Part shown: in pieces, positions 11,164 to 22,640 of the stretch
Position numbering within the stretch: the stretch's first letter is position 1
Layout: every line of letters begins with the position of its first letter
Source of the DNA: Plantago major
Lineage: Eukaryota; Streptophyta; Magnoliopsida; Lamiales; Plantaginaceae
Direction: 5' to 3'
Assembly: GCA_026545765.1 (NCBI GenBank)
Contig: CM048839.1
Coordinates: 53,490,677-53,554,676 of the forward strand
DNA: 64,000 bases
Notes under the pieces: generated by a model
Told to the model about the DNA's origin: nothing
The model's input: the letters and a program-made list of their open reading frames with translations, nothing else
Databases searched by the model: none
Program-made: the position numbers and the translations under genes

Positions 11164-11295
11164 TCTGGAACGGGTATCCAGAAAAGAGAAATCTGGAACG
11201 GGTATCCAGAAAAGAGGAATCTGGAACGGGTATCCAGAAACCAAAGGCTAAAGGGTAAAATGGCTATTTGAAGATCTCTGAGACGGGTACTCAGA
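11164..11295 (+). other. ACGGGTA-loop hairpin series downstream of pol (A)
   Basis: Four 19-nt hairpins (11164-11182, 11192-11210, 11220-11238, 11277-11295) share the seven-base loop ACGGGTA. Three have stem TCTGGA/TCCAGA. The fourth has TCTGAG/CTCAGA, that is two base pairs changed on both sides with pairing kept. They lie within 50-180 bases after the pol stop. Element B holds the same set in inverted orientation at 19151-19169, 19208-19226 and a damaged one near 19236-19254. Confidence 0.7.
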
Positions 11296-11737
11296 TATCT
11301 AGATCACTCGGTGAGGGTGAACACAAAAGAAAATAATACAACTGTCTACAGTTAACTACTATCTTGAAGTTTGAATTATTTCTATCTTTTTGAAAAACTT
11401 TGAAAAGACAACAAGTATAACATAGAATCAGATACAACAGTGTTCTCATTTACACAGAAACGTGATTCAGATAGCTAATAGCCAAAATTCATTAAATGGA
11501 CGCAATTACATTTGCTGATTGTGATCATTGCTGAAGAAGTAATGGTGACCCTTGATGAAAAGGGCGATTGATCTTTACGGCAGAGATTAACTCTCAGTAA
11601 ATAGTGGACTGTTGAAATTCCGACAGGGCCCACTATGCATTTAATGCCGAACAAGCTTTTACCCACACCTGTCTACAATACACAGATAACTACACACAAA
11701 ATTAATTTGTATGTATGTGACTGTTGAGATTACATTG

Positions 11738-11738
<1 letters not shown>

Positions 11739-11794
<56 letters not shown>
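11739..11794 (+). repeat. (TA)28 microsatellite over a candidate internal TATA box (A)
   Basis: Exactly 56 bp of TA repeats. In B (18699-18707) and C (47373-47381) the same position holds only ATATATATA within GCTATATATATGGGATTTTG, so the array is an expansion specific to A. The site lies about 182 bases before the ATG of the 3' gene in all three elements, with conserved flanks (TTTTGGCAAAAGAA...TTTCGCCTAATCCAACAT), which fits a core promoter for that gene. Promoter role is inference. Confidence 0.7.
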
Positions 11795-11796
<2 letters not shown>

Positions 11797-11976
11797 ATTT
11801 TGGCAAAAGAATTCACTTTCGCCTAATCCAACATTCAGACTTGCACAAGAATAGCAAATTTCACTCTTCTATTTTTCTGCAAATCTCTGCTCCCAAATTA
11901 GTTTTTCTACAAAGAATCACTAATCTTTCACCTTAATCTCTTTCAGACCTTCGAAAAACTCACGCTATAAAAAGGG

Positions 11977-13781
11977 ATGGCTCCAAAATGTGCTTCTACC
12001 CAGAAATCCTAAAATACTACCACTGGTACTGCTGAAAAGCAAGCACCAGAATTGGTAGTTGTAAACAATCGATTGGTAGGAGACCTCAATCCCAATCATT
12101 GGACTTCAAATCACAGAATGATTTGGGGTGGTGCCATGATTGAGGAATACCTCACGGCTTCTGTTGAAAATCAAGTCGATAGAAAGCTGATACTTGACAT
12201 GCTTGAAAAGGCAAAAATCAAAGGTTTTCTATCAGCTCTTCCCAGTAGAATTTCTTCACTAGATGTGTTAGAATTCTACAATAACTCCAGGATTATATCC
12301 TGTGTTTCTGAAGGCACTGCAATAGTGTCTATAAAAACTAAGGTCCAAGGAAAGGAAATCCTTTTGGACTTAACAACTTTCTGTAAGTTGTTTGATCTTC
12401 AAAATCTTGGAAAGGATTTTGAAATAGACACCAAGGATGATGATCTCCTTGAAGGTGTAAAACAGCTGTATAGTGATGTGTGTGATCTTGAAAAACCAGA
12501 TACACCCACTGATTTCAAGCTTGCTGACATCAGATTCAGACATCTGCTGGTTCACTGGGATGTGTTGGCATGCATTTTTCACAGATGCTTTGATGGTCTA
12601 CAAGGAGGTGCTGACCAGATAAGCCAAGAACGCTAGATGATGATGTTCTTGTTGCAACAACAAGATAAAAGGCTGGAAAACCCTTTCAATTGGGGAAAGT
12701 ACGCCTTTATGAAGTTTGTGAAGAAGATTCAAGGCTTTGAGCCTAAAATCGCTAAGGGACTTGCTGAGCCAAAGACCACAGTAAGCTATGGTCTAAAGAT
12801 ATGCTACTTGCTGGAAAAGCTTGGCATTGAGATCAGAGAAAAGGCTGACATAGCCAACAGTAACCTACTCTACAAATATGAGTATACAAACATGATGAAA
12901 AAGGTTACTAGATCTCAGAAAGGTCTGAAGTACCTGAAACTTCAAACAAAGAAGCTGAAATGGAACAACAAGACCAAAACATTGAAGGGTCACAAGTTCC
13001 AGAGACCAATCAGCCTGACACTGCTCAGGTAGCTGAATGGTTTAACTCTCTATTTGTGATAATTTGTGTTTATTAATCTTGTGAGTTAATAAAATTTCTT
13101 TATTCTGGTGATTTAGAAACACAAGAACAAGAGGAAGCTGGAAAGCTTGCCTCAGAGACTGAGAAAGAGGCCACCACAACCTCACCTCTTGGGGAATCTG
13201 AGCCTGTGCCACAGGTGATAAAGAATTCCTTAAGACGTTACTTTTCAGTTATATGTTAAAATACTTAACTAATTAAGTGGATGTTTCTAATAGGCTCCAA
13301 CTGAGAAAGAAGAAGATAAGGCAGAAATGCCAAAAAAGGACCCAAAGACCATCAAGGTTTCTGAAGAAAATATCATTGAGCCTTCTAGTGAGAAGGTATA
13401 TAAAACTCAGTGACAAACATTCTTCATCATGGGTTAATGTAAATTCTTCTCTAATTACTCAATACTTTCTACTTACAGGCTCGTTCAGAAGTAGAAGTGC
13501 AAGGGGAAAGAGTTGCGACATCCCCTGCACCCATGGAAATTGATGAAGCCCCCAAGGCAACATCACCAGAAGAACACTGGCGAGAAAGTTTCTGCGAAAA
13601 ATGATTCTGAGCCTCCTGTTGAGGAAGTAAGTGGAAAACACAGAAATCATTGAAGCTTAATTCTTTCATGACAATTTCCTAAGTATTGTGATAATTTTAA
13701 TTCTCAAGATCAAGCAGAAAGAAAGGTTGATGAGGACCAGAAACCTAACTACACTCAAGTGAACCTGATGTACTTATTCAG
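11977..13781 (+). pseudogene. 3' (env-position) gene of element A, truncated pseudogene
   Basis: The ATG at 11977 starts MAPK; a stop follows at codon 12. Frame is otherwise readable to about 12921: WTSNHRMIWGG, MLEKAKIKGFLSALPS, LLVHWDVLACI, FNWGKYAFMKFVKKIQGFEP. A long internal deletion near 12920 then joins it to the end of exon 1 (13028). Candidate introns (GT...AG) at 13029-13116, 13215-13293, 13396-13478 and about 13627-13710 separate small exons 2-5. The last exon ends 13781 and is followed by GTAACTCAG, the start of the fifth intron, where the element is cut off. I recognise no enzymatic motif; by position it corresponds to the envelope-like ORF of Sireviruses, but no membrane span or signal peptide is visible. 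Confidence 0.8.
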
Positions 13782-13790
13782 GTAACTCAG

Positions 13791-14066
13791 AGCAGTCTTG
13801 TCTTCAGCAATCTTTAGCAGTCTTGTGCAGTCTTCGAATCTTCAAATCCGTTGAACTTTTCCTGCTGGATGCCTTCTTCTTGGTCTTCTTCAGAAAATAA
13901 AAATTATATTTCGAGACCTAACATCATATACAAGATTTGCTAGACTATCATACTTAGTGAGTTTCCTCTTTTACAGTGTTCAAGTGAACTAAGAGTACTA
14001 ATCACCTTTCTGAGCTAAGATAAGTCATTAGGTTGCTGATCAAAATCTAAACAGATATTCCTAACA
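13791..14066 (-). repeat. Truncated 3' LTR of element B
   Basis: Matches the U3 start of the family LTR (ends CCTAACA at 14066, next to the PPT). The rest of the LTR is absent. Near the breakpoint a short TCTT(C/T)AGCA(A/G) phrase is duplicated (13797-13830), which may be a repair scar. Confidence 0.9.
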
Positions 14067-14439
14067 AATTTCCCCCATTTTGATCAGTCAACAATGACTA
14101 TCTTACCTATTACAAATCTGGATGAGGAAACAATCCATCACTTAATCATTTCTTATGATCTTTTAATTCATATAATTAAGTGCAGAAAGTAAACATCAAC
14201 CAAATCACAAGGTGTGATCTTTGCTGACAAGTTATCTTATATATAAAATGATATCTGAGAGTAAGTTCATCAGATATGATACATAGAAAGCTTACAGATA
14301 ACTTTTTCAAGATTTAACAGAAAAGATCAATCAGCAAAATCACAGAAACTATTTAGTCAAATAGAACAACAGGAGTTACCAAGCTCCAAGTGAACATTCT
14401 AAATGACAAGTCTTCAAGTCTTCAAAACAGCTCCATGGA
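14067..14439 (-). promoter_or_regulatory. Polypurine tract and 3' untranslated region of B
   Basis: Next to the LTR, 14067-14081 reads on the minus strand AAAATGGGGGAAATT, the plus-strand primer. The remaining 358 bases to the stop of the 3' gene hold no ORF and only a few AAGTCTTCAAAA-type short repeats. Confidence 0.85.
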
Positions 14440-17400
14440 TCAGTCTGCAAATTTCCTATCACCAAACCTTTTGATATCATCAGAGTAGTCATAGAGAAGA
14501 GTTCTGATAATCATCTCTGTGTCTCTGGCAAATCCACAGACTTCCTTGTAGGTTTTGGTGGGATTTCTCTTGACAAAATGCTTGACCCACAGATACTTTC
14601 CCCACTTCCAAGCATGCTCGATTCTGATATCTGATAGCTTGAAGTATTCATAAATGATCTTCAAATAACTGATGTCACCCTTGTATTGATCTTCAGTTAA
14701 GTAGAAGGACTCATAGGGTTCCACCGCAAGTCTTGCTCTTGTGCCTGTTTCTGAGAGGAGGATGGTATGTCTTTTGCTGGTGATGCAACCTTAGCATCAT
14801 GGTTTTCTTTAGATACTTCTTCAGTATCTAATTCCTTAGCAATAGCATTTACAGCATCCTAGAGCTCTTTAACCTCAGAGTAAGCTACTGTCTCTTGTAA
14901 GTATTGATCTTGTAGTTTATTGAGCTTATCTCTGGATTTAACTAGCTCTTCTTCAAGTTGAAGATGGAGCTGTTGCTCTTCTTCCAACAGTTGTTTGAGT
15001 TGAGCAGCTCTGGTTTGAGTATTTAATATCTTCTGAGTTGTTTCCTCAGAGTGCTCAACTACTTGTTCAGTAGTGTCTTTTTGTTGTTGGGATTGCTGGG
15101 AAGGATGGGTGGATTTCTGAGGAGATGGAGGAGGGGATTGCTGTGATGTCCTCTCAGTGTGCTTTTCAGCAGTTAAGGCATTGTTTCCTTGTGGAATTCC
15201 TCCTGTCCCTGGTGCAGGGGCATCATCATCCGTCATATCATCATCATCCTTTTTGTGATGGTCAGAGGGAGGTTCATCAAAGTTATTCTCATCTATTTCT
15301 TCCTCCTCATCGTCTTCAGATACAAGATTAATCACTTCAGGAATAGTGATTTTCTACCCATTAACCTCTTCTTGTTCAGAAGGAATAAATTGTAGTGTCT
15401 GGGGCAGGACTGGCTTGAATGCCATCTGCAATCTTGTCTGACCATCTGCCTGTTTGAAGGCTTGCACCAATTTGTGTGCCACTTCCTTGGAAAAATCCTT
15501 ACGCATTAAGGACGCAACTTGATATTGTTCAGTAGGGAACATTGCGTGGATATAGTTTTCCAGATCAAGAGCTCGTGCTCGTCTTGTTGGTTGATCTGTG
15601 ATTCTCAGTATTTCAGAGAGAGCAGAGCACCTTAACCTTTGCCATTTCTTGAAGCATTAAATATGCTTTGGCAAGGTATGAGTCTTGAAGAAGGGAAGAA
15701 GGTTTTCATAGTCATCATTTGACTCCTTCTTGGCACTACTTTGAGCCTGAAAGAGAGAGTTTTGAATTAGTTTCAAAACTTGTGTAGATATCTGAGTTTT
15801 AGAGTAGTCAAGTATCTGTGTTACCTGTGCAACAGCAACAGGCTCAGAAGGTTGGACTACTGAGGTTCCAGGTGCCTCAGATATCTTGGTGTGAGGAGGA
15901 GACTTGGAAGTCTGATCCTCAGCATCCTCTCTTTCTTTTTGAACCTGAGAATCATAACACTTAGGAAATTTTATCAAGAAAAATTCTATTTACAAAATCA
16001 GATATCTCAGAGGTCAATTACCTCCACTATTGGAGGCTCAGATACTTGTTGCTCAGAGACTTGTGCAGTCTCTGGAAATTTTTCTTGTGATGAAGACTTT
16101 GATGCCTCATCAATTTTCATTTGTTGTGGGGATTGAGCGGGCAATTCCCCAGCAACTTCTTCTTCTTTTTGAACCTGTTAAGTAGAAAGTGTTAGTTTGA
16201 GAAAAATGATCAGAGATTTGTCTTTGAAGATTATAGGTATCTGAAATATATATATACCTTCTCAATAGAAGGCTCAGATACTTGTTCCTCAGAGACTTTG
16301 TGAGTCTCTGGTTGATTCTCTGATGAGTTGGGCTTCTCAGCCTTATCATTTTCCTTCTCAGTTGGAGCCTATTAGAAACATCCACTTGATTAGTTAAGTG
16401 AATTAACAAATATCTGAAAAGTAATGTCTTAGGGAATTCTCTATCACCTGTAATGTGCTCAGATTCCTTAAGAGGTGAGGTAGTAGCCTCCTTCTCAGTC
16501 TCTGAGGCAAGCTTTTCAGCTTCCTCTTGTTCTTTTGTTTCTAATTCAGCCTGTAACAAAGAAATTTTTATAAGTAACAAGATTGATGAACATAAAATTT
16601 CACAAGTAGAGTGTTAAACCATTCAGCTACCTGAGCATTGTCAGGCTGATTGGTCTATGGAACTTGTGACCCTTCTATGCTTTGGTCTTGCTGTTCCATT
16701 ATGGCTTCTTTGTTTGAAGTTTCTGGTACTTCAGACCTTTCCTGAGTGACTGACTCAGTTGCCTCCCTTGTTTGATCATTCTGAGTAGGTGTCTCAGTTT
16801 GATCCCTCTCTAGGAGTTGGGGAACCTGCTTGTTTGCAGGATTTTCTTCAGCATGTTGCATAGCTGATATGTCGAAATGGAGTTCATTTACCATTTCATC
16901 AACCACTTGTGGCTATTGTGGTTGTGGTTGTTGTGGTTTTCTGGAAGCAGAAGTTTGAACAGTTGAGAGCTCTTCCAGATTTTTAAGTGTGGTGTTGACA
17001 TCAGCGTCTACCAACACTAGGTCACCACTCATCAGGGCTTCTTGAAGTTGTTTATACGTGACTTTCCCTGATGGTGTGTTTGCACCAACAACCTTTGCTA
17101 TAGGTGATTGCTCAGCAACCTTTGAGCTGGTTGCTTTCTCAGCAACCTTGGACCTTTTATTCTTCCCCTTTGCCTTGGTTACTTTTTCAGTAACCTTGGG
17201 GTCTGGGATCTTCTCCTCGTCCGATTCTTCATCGAAATCTAGAACAGAGTTATCAACAATCCTACGCTTCGCAGAAAGAGTTTGAAGTTTTTCAGCATTT
17301 ATGAGTTCATCAGCAAGGCTTTCGGCAATAGTCTTGACATTTCTGAAAGCACTTTCTCTTGCTGAGTCTACTTGATCAGTAGCCGATGCCTCTTTTGCAG

Positions 17401-18515
17401 CATTGATGAGTTCGTCTTCATTGATGAGTTCATCTGCAGCGACGTCAGGTATCTGGGAATCGACAACCTCAATGGGTGTGCCTTCTGATTTGCCAGCAGA
17501 CTTCTTCCGTGAAGTTCTGGGCTTCATGGTCGCAACTTTTCCCTCAGATACCTCTTCAGTCTTTCACTTCTTGGAACCTTTATGAGATCCAGTGACCTTT
17601 TTTATCATGTTTGTATACTCATATTTGTAGAGTAGGTTACTGTTGGCAATATCTGCCGTCTCTCTGAGCTCAATGCCAAGACATTCCAGTAAGTAGCAAA
17701 TTTTCAGTCCATAGCTTACTGTGGCTTTTGGCTCAGCAAGGCCCTTAACGATTTTAGGCTCAAATCCTTGTATCTTCTTCACAAATTTCATGAAGGCGTA
17801 CTTCCCTCAATTAAAAGGGTTTTCCAGCCTTTTGTCTTGTTGACTCAACAAGAACAACACCATCCAGCGTTCTTAGCTTATCTGGTCAGCACCTCCTTGT
17901 AGACCATCGAAGCCTCTGTATACATGCCAACACATCCCAGTGGACCAAAAGATGTCTGGTCCTTATGTCAGCAAGCTTAAAGTCGATGGGTGTGTCTGGT
18001 TTGTCAAGATCGCACACATTATTGTATAATTGCTTCACACCTTCAAGGAGATCTTCATCCTTGGTGTCAATTTCAAAATCCTTTCCAAGATTTTGAAGTT
18101 CAAACAGCTCACAGAAAGCTGTTTCGTCCAATAGGATTTCTTGTCCTTGGACTTTGGTCTTGATAGACACAATCTCAATGCCTTCAGAGATCTTGGAAAT
18201 AATTGTGGAGTTGTTGTAAAACTCAAGAACATCCAGTGAAGAAACTCCACTGGGAAGAGCAGATAGAAAGCCCTTGATTTTTGCCTTTTCAAGCATATCA
18301 AGTACCAACTTCCTGTCAGTCTGGTTTTCTATTGCAGCTACCAGGTATTCCTCAATCATGGCACCACCCCAAATCATCCTGTGATTCGAAGTCCAATGAT
18401 CGGGGTCGAATTCTCCGATCAACCGATTGTTTGTTATAACTCGCACTGGTGCTTGCTTTTCAGTAGTACTAGTAGTAGCTTGGGATTTCTGAGAAGAAGC
18501 ACGTTTGGGAGCCAT
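14440..18515 (-). pseudogene. 3' (env-position) gene of element B with five candidate introns
   Basis: Start MAPKRASS at 18515. Exon 1 (16631-18515) carries an N-terminal domain (DPDHWTSNHRMIWGG, LLVHWDVLACI, GKYAFMKFVKKIQGFEP), a Lys-rich nuclear-signal-like patch (ATMKPRTSRKKSAGK) and a Gln/Pro-rich acidic tail. Introns at 16551-16630, 16369-16447, 16175-16257, 15945-16021 and 15747-15824 (77-83 bp, GT...AG) leave exons 2-5 of 103, 111, 153 and 120 nt. Exon 6 (14440-15746) has an EDDEEEE run, a Pro/Gln tract and a coiled coil (QLLEEEQQLHLQLEEEL). Compared with H, about 1.5 kb is deleted at 14755, joining SSSQK to TRARLAVEPYES. Stops and frame breaks are present (about 17560, 17810, 17900, 15355). 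Function unknown; no transmembrane segment seen. Confidence 0.8.
15747..16630 (-). other. Mini-exon array (exons 2-5 and five introns) of the 3' gene in B
   Basis: Exons 2-5 are 16448-16550, 16258-16368, 16022-16174 and 15825-15944, and every intron falls between codons (phase 0). Most exons start GCT or GTT and close on a motif of the type VSE(E/Q)-x-(V/I)-x-EP. Introns begin GTA or GTG, have T-rich 3' ends and end AG. Lengths are multiples of three, apart from exon 2 here, which has lost two bases (105 nt in C). The same array is at 44430-45309 in C and 61535-62427 in H. Confidence 0.75.
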
Positions 18516-19201
18516 CTCTTTAAATAGTGAAGTTTTGTTTTTTTGAATGAAAAACAAGAAAGAGATTTGGGTGAGAGATTAGTAATTCTTTGCAGAAAGA
18601 CTAACAAAGGTTTGCAGAGATTGAAGAAGAGTTTTTGCTATTCTTGTGCAAGTCTGTATGTTGGATTAGGCGAAAGTAATTTCTTTTGCCAAAATCCCAT
18701 ATATATAGCAATGTAACCTCCACAGACATATACATACAAATTAATTTTGTGTGTAAGTATATGTGAATTGCAGGCAGGCGTGAGTAAAAGCTTGTTCGGC
18801 ATTAAATGCATAGTGGGCCCTGTCGGAATTTTAACAGTCCACTATTTACTGAGAGTTAATCTCTGCCGTAAAGATCTATCCCTCAATTCATCAAGGGTCA
18901 CCATTGCTTCTTTAGCAATGATCACAATCAACAAATGTAATTGTGCCCATTTAATGAATTTTGGCTATTAGCTTTCTGAATCACGTTTCTGTATGACCAA
19001 GAACACTGTTTGCATTTGAATTTATCTCACACTTGATATTTGTCCAAGTTTTACACAAAGATAGAAATAATACAAATTTCAAGAGAGTAGTTGACTGCAG
19101 ACAGTTGTACTATTCTCTTTTGTGTTCCCCCTCACTGAGTGATCCAGATATCTGAGTACCCGTCTCAGAAATCTTTGAATAGCCATTTTACCCTTTAGCC
19201 T
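18516..19201 (-). promoter_or_regulatory. pol-to-3'-gene spacer of B with candidate internal promoter
   Basis: Non-coding. At 18699-18707 is ATATATATA, reading on the minus strand GCTATATATATGGG, 184 bases before the ATG at 18515 and conserved in C at the same spacing. The hairpin 19151-19169 (TCTGAG/CTCAGA, loop ACGGGTA on the minus strand) lies at the pol side. No ORF is supported. Confidence 0.55.
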
Positions 19202-22200
19202 TTAGTTTCTGGATACCCGTTCCAGATTCCTCTTCTCTGGATACCCGTTCCTGATACCTTTTCTCTCTTCTTTGATATCTTCTTCAGATATCTCTTCTCC
19301 GACTTTTAGGTTCTTTGGTAGCTCCATTAGTCCAAGACTGTGTCTTAAGGCTAAGAATCTACTTTCTTGTAGTGGCTTAGTGAAGATATCTGCAAGTTGG
19401 TCTTCAGTGCCAATCTTGAGTATCTCTATATTGCCTTTTTCAACATGGTCTCTGATGAAGTGGTGTCTAACATCAATGTGCTTTGTTCTTGCATGAAACT
19501 TAGGATTCTGAGTTATGGCAATAGCACTTGTGTTGTCACAGAAAATGGGAGTTTTTTTCTTCATTGAGTCCATAGTCTCTGAGTTGTTGTTGTATCCACA
19601 ATATCTGTGAAGCACAACATCCAGCAGCAATATATTCAGCTTCTGTGGTAGATGTGGCAATTGAATTTTGTTTCTTGCTGAACCATGATATTAATCTAGC
19701 ACCAAGAAATTGACAAGTTCCTGAGGTGCTTTTTCTATCAAGCAATGATCCAGCATAGTCGGCATCTGAATAGCCAACCAAACTCAATCCACTATCTTTT
19801 GGATACCACAATCCAACTTCTACAGTACCTTTTACATACCTTAATATCTTCATAGCAATGTTGTAGTGTGACTGCATTGGATTTGTCTGAAATCTAGCAC
19901 ACACTCCAACTGCATATGGAATATCAGGTCTACTTGCAGTGAGGTATAGTAGAGACCTAATAAATTTCCTATACTTGTGTTCTTCAACACTTTTGTCAGA
20001 TTCAATATAGGTCATTTTGGTTCCAATGCTCATTGGTATCTTAGCATTCTTTTCAGAAGGCTTTAGATTGAACTTATTGAGCATATCCTTTGCATACTTT
20101 GTTTGACTAATGAATATTCCATCATTGAGTTGCTTGACTTGCAGCCCTAGGAAGTAATTCAATTCTCCCATCATGCTCATCTCAAATTTACATCTCATGA
20201 GTTCAGCAAAGTCTCACAAAGTTGCTTGTCTTTAGATCCAAATATAATGTCATCAACATATACTTGAACTAAAAGTAGTTTCCCATCATGGTTCAATGTG
20301 AAGAGTGTTTTATCAACATCTCCTTTCTTGAAACCACTTTCTAGTAGGTATCTGGCCAATGTATCATACCATGCTCTTGGAGCTTGTTTCAGCCCATACA
20401 GAGCTTTCTGAAGCATATAGACCATCCTACTTTCTGAGGGAACTTCAAAACCTGGTCGTTGCTCAACATAGACTTCCTCAGCCAGTTCACCATTTAGAAA
20501 TGCACTCTTGACATCCATCTGATAAACTGTAAAGTCATTATGAGCTGCAAAGGCTAGAAAGAGTCTTATTGCATCCAATCTTGCAACTGGTGCATAAGAT
20601 TCATCAAAATCTAGTCCTTCAGTCTGGGTGAATCCCTTGGCAACCAACCTGGCTTTATTTTTGGTTATTTCACCAGACTCATTCATTTTGTTTCTGAAAA
20701 CCCACTTGGTTCCGATTACAGATATTCCGTCAGCAAATGGAACCAGTTTCCAGACTTTGTTTCTCTCAAATTGATCCAACTCTTCTTGCATTGCAGAGAT
20801 CCAATCTTGATCCTTTAATGCTTCTTCTATTGTCTTTGGTTCAATTTTTGAGATGAAACATCCATAGAGACAACTTGCATTTTCAGCGATTACTCTTCTA
20901 GTTCTGACTCCTTGGTCTATGGGACCAATCACATCCTTTGCAGGATGATTTCTTATCCATTTCATAATGGGTTTTGAACTAGTAGGTTCAATATCATTTT
21001 GATTTGAATGTGAGTCAATATGATCTTGATGAGATACTTGTGCAGTATCTGAGATATCTGACATATGGAAAATGCCATGGATATCTGACATTCTTTCAGT
21101 GTTAGAGATATCTGGAACTTGCATTTTAGCAAACTCTCTTTCAGATACCTCTTCATGATGAAGGTTCTTAGTAACCTGTTCCATTTCTGGAATTCTCATA
21201 GGAAATTCTTCATCATGTCTTAGAGGCATCTGGTTGTTACTAAGCATAGGTTGCTTTTCATCGTCAGACTCATCCTCTATTTGAATGATATAATTGTTTC
21301 CTTCTGAGGATCCTTTTTCAGAATCTTTAATCATTAGTTCTTTGAACCTATCTGAGAGATCATCATTCAAGAGTACTTTCTTGTTTCCTTCATAGAATAC
21401 TACATGAATAGATTCTTCGATCTTTTGTGTTCTTTTGTTGTAGATTCTGTAGGCTTTGCTATTCAGAGAATAACCAAGAAATACTCCTTCATCTGCCTTT
21501 GGTTGAAATGTTCTCAAGTATTCTTTTCCATTTTTAAGAACAAAACATCTGCAACCAAACACCCTTAGATGTTTGATACTAGGTGGTCTACCAATGAAAA
21601 GCTCGTACGGAGTTTTGTCATGGTGTTTGTTAATCAAACATCTATTTTGAGTGTAGCATGCTGTGTTTACAGCTTCAACCCAATAGATTTCACTTATTTC
21701 AGTGTCAGCAAGCATTGTTCTTGCTGCTTCTTTTAGGGTCCTATTCTTTCTTTCAGCAACACCATTTTGTTGTGGTGTCCTTACAGAAGATAGTTGATGT
21801 TGTATACCTTTGCAGGTACAAAACTCTTTGATGTACTGGTTCACAAATTCAGTACCATGGTCTGTTCTGATTACAGATACCTTGTCATTTTTCAGGACTT
21901 CGAGCTTATTCAGCAAGTTAGGTATCTCAACCCTTGCATCAGATTTTTATTTGAGAAAGACAACCCAAGTGAATCTTGAGAAATCATCAACAACAACCAG
22001 ACCATACTTCTTTCCTGCATAACTAGTTACTGAGGATTCAAACAAATCCATATGTTTTGGATTGTTTTCCCATTTGGCAAGCTGAGCATACACCTTCTTT
22101 TCTATATGCCATTTTGGGTAAACCAACCACCAACTCTTTCTTGGCTAGCTTATTCAGAGTTTTGATATTCAAGTGACTCATTCTTTTATGCCATAGCCAA

Positions 22201-22640
22201 TTTTCTTCAGTGTGGCCAGATTGACTCACCATGAGACATTCTTCGGTTGTAGCGGATGCCCAATCAGCAACATAAAGATTTCCTTTAAGCCTTGCAACCA
22301 AGACTGTCTGCTTTGACTCGTTGTCAATCACTTTACATAGTTTTGACTTGATTTTGACAGAGTACCCTTAGTCTACTAGTTGACTCATGCTTAGGAGATT
22401 ATATTTCAATCCCTTTACATGAAGTACTTTAGGGATTGTGAGGGCTCCGAATTTCAAAATGCCAAAACCTATGGTTTGATTTTCATCTCCTCCAGCAAAC
22501 CTGATAATTGGTCCATCATTGCACTTTTTGTAGTTAATCAGATTTGCTTTGTCTTCTGTCATGTGCTTCCCACATCCACTATCAAAATGCCACTTTGAGT
22601 TAGTCTTTAAAATGTTCTGCACAAAATAGGAAACAGCAGA
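19202..22640 (-). pseudogene. pol: pol of element B (PR-INT-RT-RNaseH), nearly complete but broken
   Basis: The protease DSGC is at 22572-22583. The integrase zinc region HHCC lies at 22060-22180, where about 57 bp between QSKT and DLFESS has been lost, destroying the frame. A single 573-codon frame (20195-21916) covers the rest of the integrase core ([18 protein letters not shown]), the linker with alternating acidic ESDDEK stretches, and RT with YVDD at 20249-20260. A frame break at 20195 and another near 19565 separate the RNase H (GYSDADYAGSLLDRK, STTEAEYIAAG, KHIDVRHHF). The usual ELPKN stop is altered so the frame runs on to 19202 through two of the hairpins. This is the most intact pol in the window. 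Confidence 0.93.

Larger units (their letters stand above)
3872..13790 (+). mobile_element. Sirevirus-type copia retrotransposon A, 3'-truncated
   Basis: Order is 5' LTR, PBS, gag, pol, spacer with hairpins, and the 3' gene as far as its fifth exon. The sequence then stops at about 13790 and runs into the inverted LTR of element B. The 3' LTR and PPT are missing. It sits in the MULE transposase gene right after exon 2. Sirevirus assignment rests on the pol motifs (SMMGELNYFLG, LLDRKSTSGTC, ISWFSKKQN), the family-typical extra 3' gene and the initiator-Met PBS. gag and pol carry many stops, and about 400 bp of the gag linker and most of the middle of exon 1 of the 3' gene are deleted, so it is an old dead copy. 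Confidence 0.9.

Noticed and set aside
11164-11295. Short direct repeats with palindromes, resembling a CRISPR array
   Set aside because: The spacers are nearly identical short linkers, the host is a plant, and the units are hairpins in a retrotransposon.
17058-17585. Plus-strand Ser/Phe-rich frames opposite the 3' gene (repeated at 45737-46267)
   Set aside because: They are antisense shadows of the acidic, Glu/Ala-rich exon 1.
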